DNA of 64,000 nt, taken from the NCBI RefSeq assembly GCF_049943335.1, contig NZ_JBNFVY010000001.1:682001-746000 (forward strand), in the 5' to 3' direction. The position numbers were made by a program, and so were the translations under genes. Below, piece by piece: positions 27,327 through 36,283 of this stretch; positions within the stretch are counted from its first letter, which is position 1; every line of letters begins with the position of its first letter. Source of the DNA: JBNFVY01 sp049943335 (GTDB taxonomy: Bacteria; Pseudomonadota; Alphaproteobacteria; Rhodobacterales; Rhodobacteraceae). The notes under the pieces were generated by a model. That model worked only from the letters and a program-made list of their open reading frames with translations, was not told where the DNA came from and searched no databases.

Positions 27327-27701
27327 GCGGTTGAGTCGCTGCTGGGGGGCTTTTGAGGCCCCGTCAGCCCTGCGTGGTGCAACCCCCTGACTGTCCAATA
27401 TGCCTGCTTTCGGGGAAACTAGAGCGGTTCGCTTTTGCATGCCGTGCGCAGGGTAGCCACCCGCCGGTCAGTGGGCGGCTGCGCGGACCTCAAGCATGGG
27501 GTTTTGATGGTTGGCCGATACGGCATCGACACCTGTGAAATATAAAGCTCACATGCCGCCATCTTACGAAGCAGACTGATGTTTTGCGGCAATGGCGCAT
27601 GCAATTCGGTCATTTGCCTGCCCTGTTGGCGCTCTGCGTGCCAGCCATCAGGGCGCCGAGGAAATTGCCGACGTCGCAAAGTACTTTGAACCGACCAAGG
27701 A
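27327..27701. other. Gap between nuclease and P1 peptidase genes
   Basis: No convincing gene. A short GC stem (GGGGC then GCCCC near 27346-27359) just after the nuclease stop may be a weak terminator. Nothing else stands out on either strand. Confidence 0.4.
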
Positions 27702-28694
27702 TCAATCAGCGAAACGCTCGGACCATGTTGGCAAGACGTCGCCCGGCGCGGGGCTTGCCAGGAAAATGGCCCGCGCAATGGCCCGCGCCAGGCAGAGCGA
27801 CGCCGTGTGGCCAAGCAACAGCGCGTCGGGCGGTGCGGGGGTGCGGCCGGTGGCGGCGGCAAAGACCAAATCGCCATCGTGCGGCGTGTGGGCGGGCCAA
27901 ATGGCCCGGGCCATCCCATCATGGGCCGCTATGGCCATACGGGTTGCCTCGGCCTGGGTCAGCGCGGCGTCGGTCGCGATCACCGCGATTGTGGTGGCCG
28001 CGCGCGCGGCAGATAGTTTGGTAACTGGAAGGGTCTGCGGGTCATGGGGTTTCTGGCCGAGCCCACCGAATTCATCGCCGAATTCACAATTGCCGGCATG
28101 GAAATTGGGGCCATCGCCCACAATGACGCTGCCTATCGGGTTGGCCGCGACAAGCGCGCCGACCATGTGACCGGATGGAAGACGTATCGATGCCGAGCCG
28201 AGCCCGCCCTTCAGCGTGGCAGTCGTGGCACCTGTGCCCGCGCCAACGCTGCCCAGGGAAAACTCTGGCCCGGCAGCAGCCAGAGCCGAGGCGCCCAAGG
28301 TCGGGTAGGGATTTTCGGCCCAATCCTTGTTCCCGCCGTTGATCAGATCAAACAGGATTGCGGCAGGAACAATCGGCACATTTTGCCCGCCAACGTCGAA
28401 CCCGCGCCCTTGGGCGCGCAGGGCATCGGTCACGCCGGACGCGGCAGACAGACCCAGGGCCGATCCGCCGGAAAGCACAAGCGCGTCAACCTTTTGAACC
28501 GTTTTGTCCGGGGCAAGCAGGTCTGTCTCGCGCGTGCCGGGTGCCCCCCCCATAACGTGCACACCCGCGGTGAAGGGCGCATCCGCCATCAGCACGGTTA
28601 CGCCAGACTTGATCTTGTCATCCTGGGCATTGCCAACAACCACACCGGTCACGTCGGTGATCAGGTTGCGTGGACCGGGGGCCAGATTGCTCAT
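27702..28694 (-). CDS. P1 family peptidase (DmpA/S58-like)
   Basis: The 330-residue protein starts MSNLAPGPRNLITDVTGV at the ATG at 28692-28694. Family stretches include LVLSGGSALGLSAASGV and GSVGAGTGATTATLKGGLG, the latter around the likely autoprocessing and active-site region of DmpA-type N-terminal hydrolases. Such enzymes are aminopeptidases or beta-peptidases. It overlaps the preceding gene by 4 bases (ATGA), so the two are translationally coupled. The substrate is unknown. Confidence 0.87.
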   Translation of the reverse strand: MSNLAPGPRNLITDVTGVVVGNAQDDKIKSGVTVLMADAPFTAGVHVMGGAPGTRETDLLAPDKTVQKVDALVLSGGSALGLSAASGVTDALRAQGRGFDVGGQNVPIVPAAILFDLINGGNKDWAENPYPTLGASALAAAGPEFSLGSVGAGTGATTATLKGGLGSASIRLPSGHMVGALVAANPIGSVIVGDGPNFHAGNCEFGDEFGGLGQKPHDPQTLPVTKLSAARAATTIAVIATDAALTQAEATRMAIAAHDGMARAIWPAHTPHDGDLVFAAATGRTPAPPDALLLGHTASLCLARAIARAIFLASPAPGDVLPTWSERFAD

Positions 28695-29236
28695 TGCCCA
28701 AAGTCCGCCAGCGCCTGGTAATCGATCGCCTCGAGCAGCGGCATCAGGGTGTCCGTGTCCGCCCCACTGGCCTGGACCAGCAGTCGCCCACCGATCAGCG
28801 CGGTCAGCTCGCCGTCTTGAGCAACGAACTTCTGCCGCCCCACGCGCACGATCTTCAATCCCATCAAGCCCGCATTCTGGACCATGCCGGCCATGGCGAC
28901 CACCATCGGGTTGTCGGCCATCAGCGTCAGGGTCACGGTGTCGGTGCCGTTGGAATAGTCCGCTTCGGCCCCGATCCCGCCGCCCATCATTGAAAGCCCG
29001 GCGTTCATGTCGGTATTCACCTCCCGCGTCCATCCTTCGGGTTGAGGCAGGTAGGATACCAGATCGGCGGTCTTCAGCGATTTGAGCTGTTGTTGCGCGT
29101 AGGCCAGTTCCTCAAGCGCATACTGGATGTCACCCGACTGATAGGCTTCGATGGCCGAGGTCAGCGTGTCGGTGATTTCATCCGCGCTGGCCTGCAACGG
29201 CATCAGGGCAATCGCGGCTGCACAAAGGGCTTTCAT
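28691..29236 (-). CDS. Exported hypothetical protein upstream of P1 peptidase
   Basis: The 181-residue protein starts at the ATG at 29234-29236 behind an excellent GGAGG. The signal peptide is MKALCAAAIALMPLQASA. The mature part has a helical stretch (LTSAIEAYQSGDIQYALEE) followed by a mixed domain with MADNPMVVAMAGMVQNAG and GRQKFVAQDGELTALIGG. I do not recognise a named family. It is periplasmic and coupled to the P1 peptidase gene, which may have a related job. Confidence 0.7.
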   Translation of the reverse strand: MKALCAAAIALMPLQASADEITDTLTSAIEAYQSGDIQYALEELAYAQQQLKSLKTADLVSYLPQPEGWTREVNTDMNAGLSMMGGGIGAEADYSNGTDTVTLTLMADNPMVVAMAGMVQNAGLMGLKIVRVGRQKFVAQDGELTALIGGRLLVQASGADTDTLMPLLEAIDYQALADFGQ

Positions 29237-29363
29237 CGGAACCTCCTTCAATAAATGTGGCAAGTCTACCGCGCCGTATGCGCCGGGCAATACAAAATGG
29301 TGGAAAACCTTTCCATGCGGCAGGTGATTTGCAAAGCTGCAAAAGGAATTCGATGTCAGAGGG

Positions 29364-29382
29364 ATGTAAATTGTTTTTACAT
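29364..29382. promoter_or_regulatory. Inverted repeat upstream of the AAA+ operon
   Basis: ATGTAAA (29364-29370) and TTTACAT (29376-29382) are perfect inverted copies around a 5-base centre, in an AT-rich stretch 42 bases before the first gene of the operon. This is a plausible operator. A similar TTGTTTACATTTC stretch occurs at about 26634-26646, upstream of the nuclease gene. Confidence 0.4.
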
Positions 29383-29423
29383 TTCCTATATTGGGTACAA
29401 GGTATTGATAACACGAGGACAGT

Positions 29424-30503
29424 ATGGCCAGTCTTGATCAGAAAATTCGCGAAAGCCAGGATCAGGTCGCCAAGACCCAATCCGAAATTGCCGAAATCAC
29501 ATCCCGGATCGAGACAGCGCACGCCAAGTTGGAAGCTGGGCAGGATATTACGGTGGATATCGAAAACGCCTCGCTCGACGATGTTCATGCCCACACTGAC
29601 GTGATGAATGCCAATATCGCCGATCTGATCATGGGGTTGGACGATGTTACGGCAGGCTTTTCCAAGGATTTCGAAGAGATGCGATCGAAAACCGCATGGG
29701 AGGGTTTTGTCGGCATCTTTGCCAAGGGAAAATCCGAATCGATGCGCCAAGAGCGCCTGCGCAGCGCGTCGATAGATGACAAGTTGCAGGACCTTATCAG
29801 CAAGTCCGATGTGATTGTCGCCCTTCTGGAAAGCCAATTGAACGTGCTGGAAGCCGAAAAGGCCAAGGTGAACGACAACCTTGTCGGCACGCTGGACGAA
29901 CGAGAGGCTGTGGTGGCGGAACTGGAGGGGTTGCGCGCAGATCTCTTGGCGATGGACCCAAAGATCATCGATTTGGAAAACAAGATCAGCGTCGAACAGG
30001 ACGCGGCCAAGCGCACCAAGCTTGAGAGTGAATTGGCCGAGATGAACACGAAATACAACGAGATGGTGCAGGACGAGCAGGTCAAATTGGCCAAGAGCCA
30101 GACACTGGAACGCTACATCGAAAAAGGAAAAACCTGGGTCGACAGCCTGCAGAACCAGGCCGCGACGCAGACTGTTCTGATCAACAAGCTGGAAACAGAC
30201 ACCAAGCAGCGCGTGGTTTTGTATGATGCGCTGACCAAGTCGTTGAAAACGGCGCAGCAACAGGACGTAGCACACCGCATCAACGAGATCGGCACAAAGA
30301 CGGACCAAGAAGCGCAAACCGCCATGGCCGCGATCGGATCGGCAACCAATACGCGCATGGCCGAGATGATGGAGGCCCACGGCGACCAGATGGTCTTTGC
30401 CCGCAAGGTGCTGGAAGAAAAGGCGAAAGCCGACGAGCGGTTCGCGCGCCGCTTTGCCAAGATCGTCGAAGAACACGACAAGAATCTTTATGGGCAAGCC
30501 TGA
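29424..30503 (+). CDS. Long coiled-coil protein, first gene of AAA+ operon
   Basis: The 359-residue protein is almost wholly predicted helix with heptad-like patterns (about 1-50, 125-205, 205-360) and no signal peptide or membrane segment. The layout, with a short GFVGIFAKGKSESMRQ segment near 93-108 followed by long helices, loosely recalls TelA-type toxic-anion proteins, but I see no diagnostic match. GAGGAC precedes the ATG. It overlaps the next gene by 14 bases. It is likely a cytosolic scaffold for the AAA+ protein encoded downstream; that role is inference. Confidence 0.75.
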   Translation: MASLDQKIRESQDQVAKTQSEIAEITSRIETAHAKLEAGQDITVDIENASLDDVHAHTDVMNANIADLIMGLDDVTAGFSKDFEEMRSKTAWEGFVGIFAKGKSESMRQERLRSASIDDKLQDLISKSDVIVALLESQLNVLEAEKAKVNDNLVGTLDEREAVVAELEGLRADLLAMDPKIIDLENKISVEQDAAKRTKLESELAEMNTKYNEMVQDEQVKLAKSQTLERYIEKGKTWVDSLQNQAATQTVLINKLETDTKQRVVLYDALTKSLKTAQQQDVAHRINEIGTKTDQEAQTAMAAIGSATNTRMAEMMEAHGDQMVFARKVLEEKAKADERFARRFAKIVEEHDKNLYGQA

Positions 30504-30666
30504 GGTCATCGGCGGGTTGGTGTTGACGGCCGCAGGGCTGCTGGGCCTGTCGTTGGCGATATCGGGCCTGTTCGGCGCGAACGCACGTCTTGCGGGCGGG
30601 ATCGTCGCCACGCTGGTGTTGCTGAGCGGTGTGGTGCGTCTGGTCAAAGGGGACGCGGATGGCTGA
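30490..30666 (+). CDS. Small two-helix membrane protein of AAA+ operon
   Basis: The 58-residue protein starts at an ATG inside the end of the coiled-coil gene (MGKPEVIGGLVLTAAGLLGL). Two hydrophobic segments (about 6-27 and 32-51) separated by GANARLAGG make it a tight membrane hairpin. Its stop overlaps the next start by 8 bases. No family is recognised. It may anchor the complex to the membrane. Confidence 0.65.
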   Translation: MGKPEVIGGLVLTAAGLLGLSLAISGLFGANARLAGGIVATLVLLSGVVRLVKGDADG

Positions 30667-31804
30667 CGTCAACAACCTGACGCACGATCACGTCGATCTA
30701 TCCGATGCTTTCGCCGCGCGGCGGTATTTCCGCAAGTTCGAGGCGATCACAACCCACCTGGGCCGGGTTGCTGCCACGATGGAGGCCGAGGGCAGCCTGT
30801 CCAAGATCGACGTCGCGATCCTGTCCGATTATGTCGACCGGCTGGCTGGAACCTTCCGCGCGCTGAGCCTGAAATACTTGCTGACCGGGCGCGATACTGG
30901 GCAATTCTTTGGATCGTTGGCCTTTGACAATCACGAAAGCGGCTTTCCGGTCCATCGTGAATTGTTGATCATGGCCAATGACGCTCAGCAGGCGCACAGC
31001 CACCTGATGAATATGCCCCCCGTGGCCGAGTTGAAGAGCCGTATGGTTTCTGAAATCGTCGGCCAGTTGCGTGTGCCAGTGCGCCTGCAGTATTCGCTCA
31101 GCCAGCGGCTTTATTACGAAGAGCTGATCAAGGGCGCGCTGTTCTGGGCCTCGAACGATCCCGAACCGCTATGGCTGGGTAACCTCAGCGAAGATCGCCG
31201 CAATCCACGCCGCCGCTTCATGGTGCATTGGGCCAGCTATGACAGCCAAACCAACCTGCCGACGATCTACCTGATGGAGGTCGAGGATACCGGCAAGACG
31301 TCGCTGCCCAAGGATACCGAACGTTGGCCCGAGGTCCAACGGCACCTTATGGCGCAAGCGCTGGGCGGGCTCAAACTGCTGACAATCGCCAAGGGTTTTG
31401 ACGAGGATTTCGACGATCTGCACCCCAAGCGACTGCGCCGCTTTCATGTGGGGCCGATGTATTCCAGCGCTTACACCCGTCAGTCTGGTCCACTGCAAAA
31501 GGTTCTGGAAGACGCGAACGCGCCGCAGGGACAGGATTGGGCGCTGGCCTGGACGGCCGAGGATCTGGTGTCCGAGCGGGTTGAGACCGAAAAGAAGGGC
31601 TGGTTCGGTAGCGTCGAGCGCGAAATTTTTGCGCTGGATCCGTTTTCGGGGCGCGGTGTGGATATGGGCGCGTCGCTGATGAGCCGCGCGATCATCCTGC
31701 CCGAACGGCCCTTTCAGGCGCTGGCCGAACAGAACCCTCCGGGTTTTCATGACGTGCGAAAATTCGTGGTGGGCGCCGGTGGCAAGGTCCTGAGCTATGC
31801 GTGA
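30659..31804 (+). CDS. Uncharacterised 381-residue protein of AAA+ operon
   Basis: Translation most likely starts at ATG 30659 (MADVNNLTHDHVDLSDAF). No signal or membrane helix is evident. The N-terminal third is helical (FRKFEAITTHLGRVAATMEAE), and the rest is mixed with many Trp and Arg residues (RRNPRRRFMVHWASYDSQTN split here as RRNPRRRFMVHW and ASYDSQTN). I do not recognise the family. Overlapping start and stop codons on both sides tie it to the operon. Confidence 0.72.
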   Translation: MADVNNLTHDHVDLSDAFAARRYFRKFEAITTHLGRVAATMEAEGSLSKIDVAILSDYVDRLAGTFRALSLKYLLTGRDTGQFFGSLAFDNHESGFPVHRELLIMANDAQQAHSHLMNMPPVAELKSRMVSEIVGQLRVPVRLQYSLSQRLYYEELIKGALFWASNDPEPLWLGNLSEDRRNPRRRFMVHWASYDSQTNLPTIYLMEVEDTGKTSLPKDTERWPEVQRHLMAQALGGLKLLTIAKGFDEDFDDLHPKRLRRFHVGPMYSSAYTRQSGPLQKVLEDANAPQGQDWALAWTAEDLVSERVETEKKGWFGSVEREIFALDPFSGRGVDMGASLMSRAIILPERPFQALAEQNPPGFHDVRKFVVGAGGKVLSYA

Positions 31805-31853
31805 ACATTGGCAGAAAATACGTGATCTGAGCAAGGCAGAGGCCGAAAAATGA
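31797..31853 (+). CDS. Possible 18-residue peptide gene between overlapping neighbours
   Basis: An ATG at 31797 opens the peptide MREHWQKIRDLSKAEAEK. Its start overlaps the previous stop by 8 bases in the same ATGnnTGA arrangement used one junction upstream, and its stop overlaps the ATPase start by 4 bases (ATGA). The peptide is very charged and helical. It exactly bridges two genes that would otherwise be 45 bases apart, so it may be a coupling peptide or a tiny subunit. Confidence 0.35.
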   Translation: MREHWQKIRDLSKAEAEK

Positions 31854-33784
31854 GCATGCCCGCCGACCAGATGGAACTGCGCGAAGAAGACATCCGCGCG
31901 CATTACGATGCGGCGCTGTCGATGCTGGAAGGGATAGATCACACGCCCCGGATCGCAAAGCCGAAGGACACTGTTGAACCCGCAAAATCCACTGGTCTGG
32001 GCACACGGCGGCGGTTTCGCTCGACCACACCGGGGCTGGTGACACGCTCAACCGCGCGCCCCGAAGGTGTGCGCCTGATCGCGCGGATCGAAGGCGCGGA
32101 TGGGGGCGATGCCCTGATCACGCCGGTACAAGCGTCGGTGCTGCAAGGGCTGCGCCGCGCTTTGGCTATCGCGCTGGCCGTGGGCGACAAATTTGCCGAT
32201 ATGACCGGGCTGGTCGAGTTGAAAAAGGCGAACCTGGAGGGCCGTCTGCCCGACAACCGTCGCGGGGAATTCACCGAACTGCTGGGCGCCGAGGCACTGG
32301 CGACGCTGTCGGTCTTTGCCAATGCAACCGGGTTCTTGCTGGGCGATCAGGCCAGCGAACGAACCGTCCAGATCGGCGCGGTCGAAGAAATTCTGACAGA
32401 CAACGCGCCCTTGGCCTTGCAGGGCGCGCTATGGGAACTGGATCAGGAAATCGCGGTGTTCGTCGACAGTCACGACAAGCTGGCCCCCACCGTTCTGGCC
32501 TTTGCCGAACAGCTGTCAGAGAAGGTGGCGCTGCGTGCGCAGTCGGCCCCCCGCACCCAAGCGTTCGAGGCGGCGCGTTGGCGCGTCGAGGCCGATGATT
32601 TCACCATTCAGGGCGTCACCCCGTCACGCAAGGGGCGCGGGTCCACGCTGACGATGCAGTTCAAGAAGCCGAACGAAGTTGTGGGCAACCACATTGCCAA
32701 GTACCAGTCGATGAAATTGGCCAAGATGCTGATGGCCTATGATTTTACCCGCAAACTCAACCCTTTTGCAGAACTTGGCGGGTTCATCTTTACCTTCATG
32801 GGGGACGGTGCGCCAGGGACCGGCAAGACGACCCTGATCCAGATGATGGCTGGGCTGATCAACGACTATTGCGCAGATGTGGGATATCCGTTCCGCTATC
32901 AGAACTTCAGCATCGACCAGATCGACAGCTATCAGGGGAAATCGGGCCAGAACGCCAAGACCTTCGTTCAAAACGTGCTTGACCCGTCGGTGATTGGCTT
33001 TGGCACCATCGACGACATAGACCAGATCGCGGGCAAGCGGGGCGACCGGCAGTCGTCCTCGGGCCAGCAAGAAGTCACCGCCGTCTTCATGGAAGCTTTT
33101 GCCGGGGCGAACACTGTTGTGCGCGGCAACTGCACCTTTGGCATGTTCAGCAATTTCCCGGAAAATGTCGATGACGCCCTGCGCCAACGGGCTGGCGCAC
33201 GGTTTCTGGTCGACGGGCCCCAAAGCCGTGACGATTATATCGACATCCTTGCCCTGCTATTGGGCAAGAACCATGACATTCCCTTGGGCGCCCATGACCT
33301 TTATGCCGCCCAGCAGATCAAGCGCGCGGTGGCGGCCAGTTTCGAAAAGCACGAGCGACCACAGGAAGAGGGGCTGCTTCGTGTTTGGTCGCAGACCGAA
33401 GCCAAGATCGGCAAGCTGGATACGATTGCCAAACTGGGCACCTACCTGAAGGGGATCCAGCAGGCCGATGAACGCTTTACGGGACGCGCGATCAAGAACA
33501 TCACAGATGCGGTAAAGGTGCGCGCGATGGATTTCGAACTGCCCGACGAATGGATGGCGCAGCCCGACCTGTTCCTCTTCAAGTCCTACGACGAAAAAAT
33601 GGCAATGCTGCGCGATATGATGCAGCCCATCACGGTCGACATGGTGATCCAGGAGATTAACCGCTACGCGGACAGTGAATTCCGCTATGCCGACAAGTCC
33701 GATGAGGTCGCCGTGGACAACATGGTGCGCGAGATGGAGCGGACGGCCGCGGCGCGCAAAAGGTTCGAGGGTGGCAAAAATTGA
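31850..33784 (+). CDS. AAA+ ATPase, core of uncharacterised operon
   Basis: The 644-residue protein has a 300-residue N-terminal region of unknown fold and an AAA+ module: Walker A GDGAPGTGKTT (318-328, Lys326), Walker B-like GFGTIDDID (383-391), sensor-1 Asn435 in MFSNFPENVDD, and an arginine-finger candidate in ALRQRAGARF (443-452). A helical lid follows, and the C-terminus is basic. Catalytic elements look intact, so ATP hydrolysis is expected. It starts at the ATG at 31850. Its partners are the coiled-coil, DUF6638 and membrane proteins encoded around it. Confidence 0.85.
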   Translation: MSMPADQMELREEDIRAHYDAALSMLEGIDHTPRIAKPKDTVEPAKSTGLGTRRRFRSTTPGLVTRSTARPEGVRLIARIEGADGGDALITPVQASVLQGLRRALAIALAVGDKFADMTGLVELKKANLEGRLPDNRRGEFTELLGAEALATLSVFANATGFLLGDQASERTVQIGAVEEILTDNAPLALQGALWELDQEIAVFVDSHDKLAPTVLAFAEQLSEKVALRAQSAPRTQAFEAARWRVEADDFTIQGVTPSRKGRGSTLTMQFKKPNEVVGNHIAKYQSMKLAKMLMAYDFTRKLNPFAELGGFIFTFMGDGAPGTGKTTLIQMMAGLINDYCADVGYPFRYQNFSIDQIDSYQGKSGQNAKTFVQNVLDPSVIGFGTIDDIDQIAGKRGDRQSSSGQQEVTAVFMEAFAGANTVVRGNCTFGMFSNFPENVDDALRQRAGARFLVDGPQSRDDYIDILALLLGKNHDIPLGAHDLYAAQQIKRAVAASFEKHERPQEEGLLRVWSQTEAKIGKLDTIAKLGTYLKGIQQADERFTGRAIKNITDAVKVRAMDFELPDEWMAQPDLFLFKSYDEKMAMLRDMMQPITVDMVIQEINRYADSEFRYADKSDEVAVDNMVREMERTAAARKRFEGGKN

Positions 33785-33905
33785 AAGAAGAATGCATGCT
33801 TTCCTTTCTGTCCGGGCTTGGGCGGCCGGGTGTCACGTTCTTGGCAAAGGGGCCTTGTGGCCGGGCGCATTGTTCTTTGCTAGGCTCGGATGCGGGAGGC
33901 AAGCG

Positions 33906-35276
33906 ATGCACCGCCTGATCGCCAAAGGGCTGATGTTCGCCAATCTTGTCCACGTCGACAGCCCTGCTCTGGCCGAAAGGTACAACCGGGCGCTCAAGCA
34001 CCTGAGCGGTCGGACCACCGGACTGACGGATTTTTATATCGATATCGCCGGATTTTCCCCCGAGGTGGCCGATGAACTGGGCGATCCGCTCTATCTCAAT
34101 CCGAACGGCGTGAACCGGCAGTTCATCCTGCTGACCACGGCGCAGAAACACGCGCCCCTTTTGGACGCCGAGTTCTCGAGCAGCCGCGAGATTCTGATTC
34201 AGTTCATCGAGGCCAATGAAAGCGACCTGTTCGCGTTGACAGCCAAGGATGCGGTCGCCGGCGAGCTGGCCAACTCGGTTTTCGAAGCATCAACCCCCGC
34301 GCGGCTATTTGACATTCGCCGCATCACGGTCGAAGCAGACACCACTGGCAACCATATCGCCGATGCTCGCGCACTGACGGACAAGATCGATCAGTTCAAG
34401 TCGCACGATGACGCATGGTTTGACGATGCGCTGATTGGCGAAATGATCGCACTGGCCCGCCAGACCGGCGACGTGACGCGCAACCCGATTGCGCTGACGC
34501 CGATCAGCTACGACCAAAAGAACTTCTGGACGGCCCATTTCGGGGGCATTTACGCGTTCCGCGATGCTGAACACCCGGCGGCGATCACGGTGCAGCGCAT
34601 GTCGGAAGATCTGCCGATCGCTCATACCTTCACGCTGGACGACCGCAATTCCATTGCCCATTTTTTCGAACTGAACCAGTTGGTGGAACCGATTGTGCGC
34701 AAGAAGGGCGGGCCGGGCGCCGAGATCATCGGGCAGAAGATGGACTTTGTTCTGATCGATGCGGCCGCCAGTATGGGGATTGATCTGGGCGGCGGCAGCA
34801 GCCGGGAATTGCGCGCCATGGCACGGCAGATCGGTGCGCGCCTGCCCGCTGAATTCCACGGGCTGGCGGCGCTGAAACGTTGGGCCGAGGCAGGGGGGCC
34901 ATGGCCGCGCATCAGCTCGGACCATCCGGCATATTTCTACACCCTGCGCGCCCGGCGCGGCCCGGACATGGATCTGGTAAACCAGCTTCTCGCGGAATTG
35001 ACCCCGTTGGATTTCCGTCAATTGTTCATCTGTCACAAGCAAGCGTTCTATAAACGCTATGCCGGGTTTAGCGATGCCAAGCGCGCCTATGTGGCGGATT
35101 TCCTTGAACGTGACTATATGATTGACAAGGAAGGCATGCGCGATGCGCTGTTCGGCGGGGCCAGCATGGTTGAGGTGCGCCACGACCAGGGGCCTTGGAC
35201 GCGCAGCACCAAGCGCAAGCGCGATCTGGTCGATCTGGTTGGCCCGTGGGGATCAGTACTGAAGGGGCGGAAGTGA
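33906..35276 (+). CDS. DUF6638 family protein
   Basis: The 456-residue protein starts MHRLIAKGLMFANLVHVDSP at ATG 33906 with GGAGG 6 bases before it. The frame is open upstream into the ATPase gene, but the ribosome site decides the start. Stretches such as NPNGVNRQFILLTTAQKHAPL and FDIRRITVEADTTGNHIADA (each given in short form) fit the DUF6638 family known from roseobacters; its function is unknown. No signal peptide is present. The stop shares a base with the next start (TGATG). Confidence 0.8.
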   Translation: MHRLIAKGLMFANLVHVDSPALAERYNRALKHLSGRTTGLTDFYIDIAGFSPEVADELGDPLYLNPNGVNRQFILLTTAQKHAPLLDAEFSSSREILIQFIEANESDLFALTAKDAVAGELANSVFEASTPARLFDIRRITVEADTTGNHIADARALTDKIDQFKSHDDAWFDDALIGEMIALARQTGDVTRNPIALTPISYDQKNFWTAHFGGIYAFRDAEHPAAITVQRMSEDLPIAHTFTLDDRNSIAHFFELNQLVEPIVRKKGGPGAEIIGQKMDFVLIDAAASMGIDLGGGSSRELRAMARQIGARLPAEFHGLAALKRWAEAGGPWPRISSDHPAYFYTLRARRGPDMDLVNQLLAELTPLDFRQLFICHKQAFYKRYAGFSDAKRAYVADFLERDYMIDKEGMRDALFGGASMVEVRHDQGPWTRSTKRKRDLVDLVGPWGSVLKGRK

Positions 35277-35539
35277 TGGGTGCGTTGTGGATGCTGTTCT
35301 GGGCCTACCTTGTGATGGCGGTGGCTTACCTGCTGATTTCGGTCTATTCGCGCTCGGTACGCAAGGAAAAGCTGGAAGACGCGTGGGACGAAGGCGGGCA
35401 AATTGGCACGCGTGACGATCATGTCCAGCGAGGGCTTGAAGCCTATGACCAATCTTTCCGGCGCAAGGCGATTGCGCTGGTGTTTCTGATCCCCATCGTG
35501 TTGATCGCGGGGATCACCATTTTGACGAATATGAGGTAA
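35276..35539 (+). CDS. Small two-helix membrane protein
   Basis: The 87-residue protein starts at ATG 35276, overlapping the DUF6638 stop. It has an N-terminal helix (WMLFWAYLVMAVAYLLISVY), a charged cytosolic loop of about 40 residues (RKEKLEDAWDEGGQIGTRDD) and a C-terminal helix (ALVFLIPIVLIAGITIL). No family is recognised. The DUF1523 gene begins 3 bases later. It is probably an inner-membrane component of the same system. Confidence 0.68.
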   Translation: MGALWMLFWAYLVMAVAYLLISVYSRSVRKEKLEDAWDEGGQIGTRDDHVQRGLEAYDQSFRRKAIALVFLIPIVLIAGITILTNMR

Positions 35540-35542
35540 GCG

Positions 35543-36196
35543 ATGCGCTATGTGAAATGGGTGTTTTTGACGCTTCTGATCCTGCTGGTCGGCGGCTTTC
35601 TGCACTATACACTGCCGCAACACGACATCGTTCGCATTGTGAACACCTATGAAGAACGTCAGGATCTGGGTGACTGGACGCGGATTTTCTGGTCGGTGCC
35701 TGATACACAATCCACCAGCCTGGCCAATCGGGATGTTCAGTTCATCCAGACGGTCAAGGCGAACGGCAAGACCATGGTGTATCGCAATGAAGATACCGGG
35801 TGGGGATGGCCCCCCTATTTCAAGTTTGACACCGCCAACCTTTATACCGAAGCGAATGACGCAATATCCAACAAGGCCGAACCCGAATGGTATTCGATCA
35901 CGCATTACGGTTGGCGAAACGAATGGCTTTCGATCTTTCCCAATGCTGTTGGATTAAAGCGGGTCGACGGGCCGGATGTGACGATTATTCCTTGGGTGAA
36001 CATCATCATTCTGACCATGTTGCTGCTGATCGCAATCCTGATTGTGCGGATGTGGCGGCAGTTCCGCGAACGCACCATTGACCCATTGCTGGAGGACGTT
36101 GACGAGGGCTGGGACAACGTCTCGGAAGGTGCGCGCAAAAGGTCCAAGGGATTTCGCGCTTGGCTGGGGACATGGCGTGGCAAGCCGCGAAATTGA
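35543..36196 (+). CDS. DUF1523 family membrane protein
   Basis: The 217-residue protein has a signal-anchor helix (VKWVFLTLLILLVGGFLHY), a periplasmic domain rich in aromatics (DTGWGWPPYFKFDTANLYTE), a second helix near 152-170 (IIILTMLLLIAILIVRM) and a charged cytosolic tail. This matches DUF1523 (PF07509), known mainly from alphaproteobacteria and of unknown function. It is the last gene of the AAA+ operon and gives it a periplasm-facing element. Confidence 0.82.
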   Translation: MRYVKWVFLTLLILLVGGFLHYTLPQHDIVRIVNTYEERQDLGDWTRIFWSVPDTQSTSLANRDVQFIQTVKANGKTMVYRNEDTGWGWPPYFKFDTANLYTEANDAISNKAEPEWYSITHYGWRNEWLSIFPNAVGLKRVDGPDVTIIPWVNIIILTMLLLIAILIVRMWRQFRERTIDPLLEDVDEGWDNVSEGARKRSKGFRAWLGTWRGKPRN

Positions 36197-36239
36197 CGCG
36201 GGACATGACTGTCGCGTCATGCGGACGCCATGAAATTCT

Positions 36240-36283
36240 AAATGGCCCGGCTCGAAATGGCCCGGCGCCCAAGGGCGCGCCGG
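36240..36283 (-). terminator. Repeat and stem-loop at the end of the ALDH16 gene
   Basis: A 12-base direct repeat, AAATGGCCCGGC, occurs twice (36240-36251 and 36255-36266), and an imperfect GC-rich stem (CCGGCGCCC then GGGCGCGCCGG, 36262-36283) ends right at the aldehyde dehydrogenase stop. It lies between convergent genes, so a terminator role is likely though no long T-run is present. Confidence 0.4.
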
